NCBI RefSeq assembly: GCF_023566055.1
Contig: NZ_JALIQP010000003.1
Coordinates: 1 to 64,000 of the forward strand
Length of the DNA stretch: 64,000 nucleotides
Source of the DNA: Halosolutus amylolyticus
Lineage (GTDB): Archaea; Halobacteriota; Halobacteria; Halobacteriales; Natrialbaceae
Reading direction: 5' to 3'
In this document: positions 61,289-64,000 of the stretch, in pieces
Position numbering within the stretch: position 1 is the stretch's first letter
Layout: each line of letters starts with the position of its first letter
Notes under the pieces: generated by a model
Told to the model about the DNA's origin: nothing
Databases searched by the model: none
What the model saw: the letters and a program-made list of their open reading frames with translations, nothing else
Translations under genes and position numbers: made by a program

Positions 61289-61297
61289 ATTTATACC
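61289..61297 (+). promoter_or_regulatory. TATA box of htpX
   Basis: ATTTATACC lies 24-32 nt before the ATG at 61321, the spacing of a leaderless transcript. Confidence 0.6.
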
Positions 61298-61320
61298 CGA
61301 CGCGAACCGTTCGTTCGTAT

Positions 61321-62145
61321 ATGACTGACTTCGGCTTGAAAGTGCGAATGGCGGTCGTCGGATCGATCCTGTTCGCGTTCTACATGCTGGTCGGCGCGTT
61401 CGGGCTGGCGATGTTCGGCATCGGCGCGTGGCCGCTGGTCCTGCTCGGTCTCCTCGTCCTCCCGTTCATCCAGTACAAGATCGGCGTCTGGTCCGCGACC
61501 AGGCGCGCCGAGGAGATGCCCGAGGAGGGCCAGTACCGGGATATCCATCAGATGACCGAGTCCCTCTCCCGGGACATGGGTATCGAGAAACCCACGCTGA
61601 TGGTCATGGACATGGGCGTCCCGAACGCCTTCGCGACCGGCCGGAAGGGCAACGGCGTCGTCGTCGTCTCGACGGAACTCGTCCGGCTCCTCCAGCGCGA
61701 CGAACTCGAGGGCGTGATCGCCCACGAACTCGCCCACATCAAGAACCGCGACGTCCTCGCGATGGTCGTCGGCAGTTCCATCGCGATGATGGTCGGCTGG
61801 GTCGCCTACATGGTCTACATCATGAGCAACGAGCGCGGAATCGGCAGCATCATCGTCGGGATGGTCATCTCCAACATCGCACAGATGCTCGTGATGGTCT
61901 TCGTGCTCGCCATCTCGCGGTACCGCGAGTACGTCGCCGACGACGACGCACGCCAGTACATCGGCAGCGGCGACCCGCTCGCACGCGCACTCGAGAAGAT
62001 CTCGGAGGGTGCCGAGGGCCGGGAGTCGGCGGTCGACGACAGCGTGAGCGCGCTGTGTATCTTCAACACGAACCGGAGCCTCCTGGCGCAGCTGTTCGCC
62101 ACCCACCCGCCGACCGAGAAGCGGATCGAAAAGCTCCGCAGCTGA
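61321..62145 (+). CDS. htpX: M48 family membrane zinc metalloprotease HtpX
   Basis: The 274-residue protease degrades misfolded membrane proteins. Two N-terminal membrane helices (VVGSILFAFYMLVGAFGLAM; GAWPLVLLGLLVLPFIQYKI), the zinc-binding motif GVIAHELAHIKNRDV (about 135-149), two further helices and the distal Glu in SRYREYVADDDARQYIG (about 200) match HtpX. The active site faces the cytoplasm. Length is normal. A clear TATA box at leaderless distance precedes it. Confidence 0.95.
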   Translation: MTDFGLKVRMAVVGSILFAFYMLVGAFGLAMFGIGAWPLVLLGLLVLPFIQYKIGVWSATRRAEEMPEEGQYRDIHQMTESLSRDMGIEKPTLMVMDMGVPNAFATGRKGNGVVVVSTELVRLLQRDELEGVIAHELAHIKNRDVLAMVVGSSIAMMVGWVAYMVYIMSNERGIGSIIVGMVISNIAQMLVMVFVLAISRYREYVADDDARQYIGSGDPLARALEKISEGAEGRESAVDDSVSALCIFNTNRSLLAQLFATHPPTEKRIEKLRS

Positions 62146-62354
62146 GATCGGCCGCGGTCACGGATTCTCGCGGCTGACCCCGTTTCCCGGTTCCAGTCTC
62201 GCGTCCGTGAGCCACCGGACGGTCTGCCCATCCAGGGCGTGTGGACGGTCCCGATCGATCGAACTGTTCTGGGCGATCGAACCCCCCGATCTTCTCCGCG
62301 AACCGGGCCAACTCGAGGGAAGCGGTTTTTACGATCGCCCGTCACGGCTAGACT

Positions 62355-62852
62355 ATGACCGAGATTCATCCAGGCCAGCGCGTCGCCGTCCTCGTCGACG
62401 CCCAGAACCTCTATCACACGGCCCAGAGCCTCCACAGCCGCAACATCGACTACTCCGCACTGCTCGACAAGGCGGTCCAGGACCGCCAGTTGACGCGTGC
62501 GATCGCCTACGTCATCCGGGCCGATTCCCCGGAAGAGGAGAGCTTCTTCGAGGCCCTGGTTGACATCGGCTTCGAGACGAAGATCAAGGACATCAAGACG
62601 TTCGCCGACGGTTCGAAGAAGGCCGACTGGGACGTCGGGATGAGCCTCGACGCGGTGACGCTCGCCAACCACGTCGACACGGTCGTGCTCTGTACCGGCG
62701 ACGGGGACTTCTCGCGGCTCTGTTCGCACCTGCGCCACGAGGGCGTTCGCGTCGAGGTGATGGCCTTCGAGTCCTCGACCGCGGAGGAACTGATCGCGGA
62801 GGCAGAATCCTTCCTCGACCTCGGCGAACGCCACGAAACCTTCCTCCTCTGA
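62355..62852 (+). CDS. NYN-domain (LabA/DUF88) nuclease-like protein
   Basis: The 165-residue protein has the PIN-like NYN fold: an N-terminal acidic strand (RVAVLVDAQNLYHTAQSLHS), a middle Lys-Asp segment (SKKADWDVGMSLDAVTLA) and the conserved VVLCTGDGDFSRLCSHLRHE, found near 110. The acidic residues could bind a metal for RNA cleavage, as in other NYN proteins. Targets are unknown. Its stop codon starts dispersed-repeat copy B, immediately downstream. Confidence 0.92.
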   Translation: MTEIHPGQRVAVLVDAQNLYHTAQSLHSRNIDYSALLDKAVQDRQLTRAIAYVIRADSPEEESFFEALVDIGFETKIKDIKTFADGSKKADWDVGMSLDAVTLANHVDTVVLCTGDGDFSRLCSHLRHEGVRVEVMAFESSTAEELIAEAESFLDLGERHETFLL

Positions 62853-62922
62853 GACGGTCTGCTGTACCCGGTGGGACCGCAGTTCGGTCGCGGTTGCACC
62901 GGAACTGACCGACAGAAGTCCG
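62850..62922 (+). repeat. Dispersed repeat, copy B (begins with the NYN-gene stop codon)
   Basis: The copy begins TGAGACGGTCTGCTGTA, identical over 17 bases to the start of copy A, and continues with CGGTCGCGGTTGCACCGGAA to GAAGTCCG. The first three bases are the stop codon of the NYN gene, exactly as copy A begins with the stop codon of the acyl-CoA dehydrogenase. Confidence 0.75.
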
Positions 62923-62941
62923 CACGAGCGCCGCTGGATCG

Positions 62942-63124
62942 CTACTTGTTCGCCGGCCGATCGCCGTTCGCCACGCCGACGAGCAACGCGCCCGCCGAGA
63001 CGACGAGCGTCGCACCCGTCAGCGCATAGACGAGGACGGGCGACTCGACCACGGCTGGCCCGACGAACGTCAGGGAACTCACCACGAGGAGGGCCACCCC
63101 GAGGGAGATCTGCGTGAGATCCAT
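62942..63124 (-). CDS. Small two-helix membrane protein
   Basis: The 60-residue protein has two membrane helices (LTQISLGVALLVVSSLTFVG and VLVYALTGATLVVSAGALLV) joined by a short loop and ending in a charged tail. I used the ATG at 63124 (MDLTQIS); an in-frame upstream extension to 63196 has no promoter spacing to support it. Such two-helix proteins are common in haloarchaea and their roles are unknown. It is divergent from the PUA-domain gene. Confidence 0.65.
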   Translation of the reverse strand: MDLTQISLGVALLVVSSLTFVGPAVVESPVLVYALTGATLVVSAGALLVGVANGDRPANK

Positions 63125-63308
63125 CTCAGCACCCGAGTACCGGGCCGGCGTATATAACGTTCGTGATGACAGTCCGCCTGTGGGTACTGTCCTCACGATC
63201 GACAGCTGGTCCGGCTACAGTGTGATGGCAGTGCTACCAGTCGTTGACGCGACGATCCCGCCACACGCAGTCGAAGGGCTTTCGACGGCCCGCGCCGAAC
63301 GGGAACCG

Positions 63309-63797
63309 ATGACCGATCCAGCCGACGGGAGCGCGGGTCTGGCCCAGCTCCGGACGATCGCGGACTACCAGTTCGGTGCCGGCGCGGGACGAGCGCTGTT
63401 CCCGCCCGACGAGTCGTTGAGGATCAAGCGGACCTCCTCGGGCCGGCCCCAGCAGGTCCACGGCGTGGACGGTCGGATCGTCTCGTTCGGGATCGACGGC
63501 CGGTTCACGCTCGGCATCGACGGCGGTCGCCGACTGGATGCGGCCCTCGAGGAACCGGCCTACCGCGTCGTCGTCGACGACGAGAGCGAACCCTTCGTCC
63601 GCGACGAGAAGAACGTCTTCGCGAAGTTCGTCGTCGACGCCGGCCCGGAGATCCGGCCGGGCGACGAAGTGGTGGTCACCCACGAGCGCGGCGAGGTGCT
63701 CGCGGTCGGCCGCGCGGAACTCGACGCGGCGGCGATCGCGGACTTCGACACCGGGATGGCCGTGAACGTTCGCGAAGGTGCGCCCGCTGAGCACTGA
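63309..63797 (+). CDS. PUA-domain RNA-binding protein
   Basis: The 162-residue protein starts with a helical part containing LRTIADYQFGAGAGRALFP, a conserved motif of haloarchaeal and other archaeal PUA proteins. The region from about 85 has the PUA fold (EPFVRDEKNVFAKFVVDAG, EIRPGDEVVVTHERGEVLAV). The domain binds RNA, often tRNA or rRNA. It may assist RNA modification or the translation process. I used the ATG at 63309; the frame reaches 63114 but that part overlaps the divergent small membrane gene. It precedes the NAC gene by 122 bp. Confidence 0.87.
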   Translation: MTDPADGSAGLAQLRTIADYQFGAGAGRALFPPDESLRIKRTSSGRPQQVHGVDGRIVSFGIDGRFTLGIDGGRRLDAALEEPAYRVVVDDESEPFVRDEKNVFAKFVVDAGPEIRPGDEVVVTHERGEVLAVGRAELDAAAIADFDTGMAVNVREGAPAEH

Positions 63798-63919
63798 CGG
63801 CGGCGCCTCGGCTGTCCGATTCTATCGGCTCGAAGCGATCGTGAACCCGATGCTCGATCGACCGCGCGCCGCTCTCCCGAAAGACAAAGTAAAAGGCCGC
63901 GGGTGGCGACGTCACGAGT

Positions 63920-64000
63920 ATGTTTGGAGGAGGCGGCGGACTCAATCCGCGCAAGATGGAACAGATGATGGAGCAGATGGGCATCGACGTCGAGGACATC
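63920..64000 (+). CDS. Nascent polypeptide-associated complex (NAC) protein, N-terminal fragment
   Basis: The first 27 codons are visible ([20 protein letters not shown], then GIDVEDI) and the gene runs off the window. The glycine-rich start followed by [15 protein letters not shown] is characteristic of archaeal NAC (homodimeric alpha-NAC), a ribosome-associated chaperone for new proteins. The preceding PUA gene fits the common archaeal neighbourhood. The identification is good despite the short fragment. Confidence 0.85.
   Translation, partial: MFGGGGGLNPRKMEQMMEQMGIDVEDI

Larger units (their letters stand above)
60927..61320. other. Divergent intergenic region dapA / htpX
   Basis: The 394-bp gap has no gene that I can support. 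It holds the dapA promoter (minus strand), the htpX TATA box and an 11-bp inverted repeat at 61076-61115 roughly 150-190 bp from the dapA start. Confidence 0.5.

Noticed and set aside
1-64000. Search for CRISPR arrays, rRNA and tRNA genes
   Set aside because: No regularly spaced repeats with unique spacers and no tRNA- or rRNA-like sequences were noticed by eye; the 32-bp tandem repeat at 19286-19380 has no spacers. Short tRNAs could be missed without a scan.

Overview
The window looks like chromosomal DNA of a haloarchaeon, probably near Natrinema or Haloterrigena (Natrialbales). It is high in GC and encodes very acidic proteins. Many genes have a TATA box only 25-30 nt upstream of the start codon (leaderless transcripts), precursors carry Tat signals with lipoboxes, and several families are typical of haloarchaea (HalOD1 output domain, DUF7130 rubredoxin-like protein, PurN-PurH fusion, small zinc-finger proteins). 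The genus is inferred, not shown.

Layout. 1-2927: the end of an apparent IS200/IS605-type element, an ArsR-like regulator, a protein of unknown function, an Lrp regulator and divergent carA. 2928-3563: low-GC gap. 3564-24084: a catabolic region with an IclR regulator, a flavoprotein dehydrogenase, an isochorismatase-type amidase, a hydantoinase/imidase-type amidohydrolase, a class III CoA-transferase, an HMG-CoA-lyase-like enzyme, an aconitase-type dehydratase in two subunits, an isocitrate-lyase-family enzyme, two MmgE/PrpD proteins, an LLM-type oxidoreductase, a frameshifted SDR and a complete branched-chain-type ABC importer whose two ATPases are fused in one chain. 24085-24588: a second low-GC gap.

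24589-34283: SIMPL lipoprotein, universal stress protein, GDPD phosphodiesterase, small membrane proteins, the divergent purine genes purNH and purB, an EamA transporter and an acyl-CoA synthetase. 34508-43084: a cell-envelope and glycosylation group (ASST-like beta-propeller, LPG-synthase-type membrane protein, PHP phosphoesterase, UbiA enzyme of the polyprenyl-phosphate phosphoribosyltransferase type, NAD-dependent epimerase, two GT-C enzymes). 43236-45501: a disturbed stretch with a frameshifted membrane protein, a MITE-like IS605 derivative, a rubredoxin-like protein, a 59-residue zinc-finger protein and a PPOX protein.

45718-52663: acyl-CoA metabolism (acyl-CoA dehydrogenase, carboxyltransferase, dienoyl-CoA-reductase-like SDR, BKACE, enoyl-CoA hydratase) plus a 5'-nucleotidase-like phosphoesterase. 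53176-54888: a histidine kinase. 55037-60926: a tightly overlapping lysine operon dapA-dapB-dapD-lysA-dapF-dapE. 61321-64000: htpX, a NYN protein, a small membrane protein, a PUA protein and the start of the NAC gene.

The most interesting hypothesis is that 6254-13287 opens a cyclic imide and passes the resulting maleate-type diacid (such as citraconate) through hydration to citramalate. From there it would go either through a CoA ester to pyruvate plus acetyl-CoA, or through direct lyase cleavage. Each step has a plausible enzyme family in the cluster, but the substrate is inferred. I saw no tRNA, rRNA or CRISPR array.
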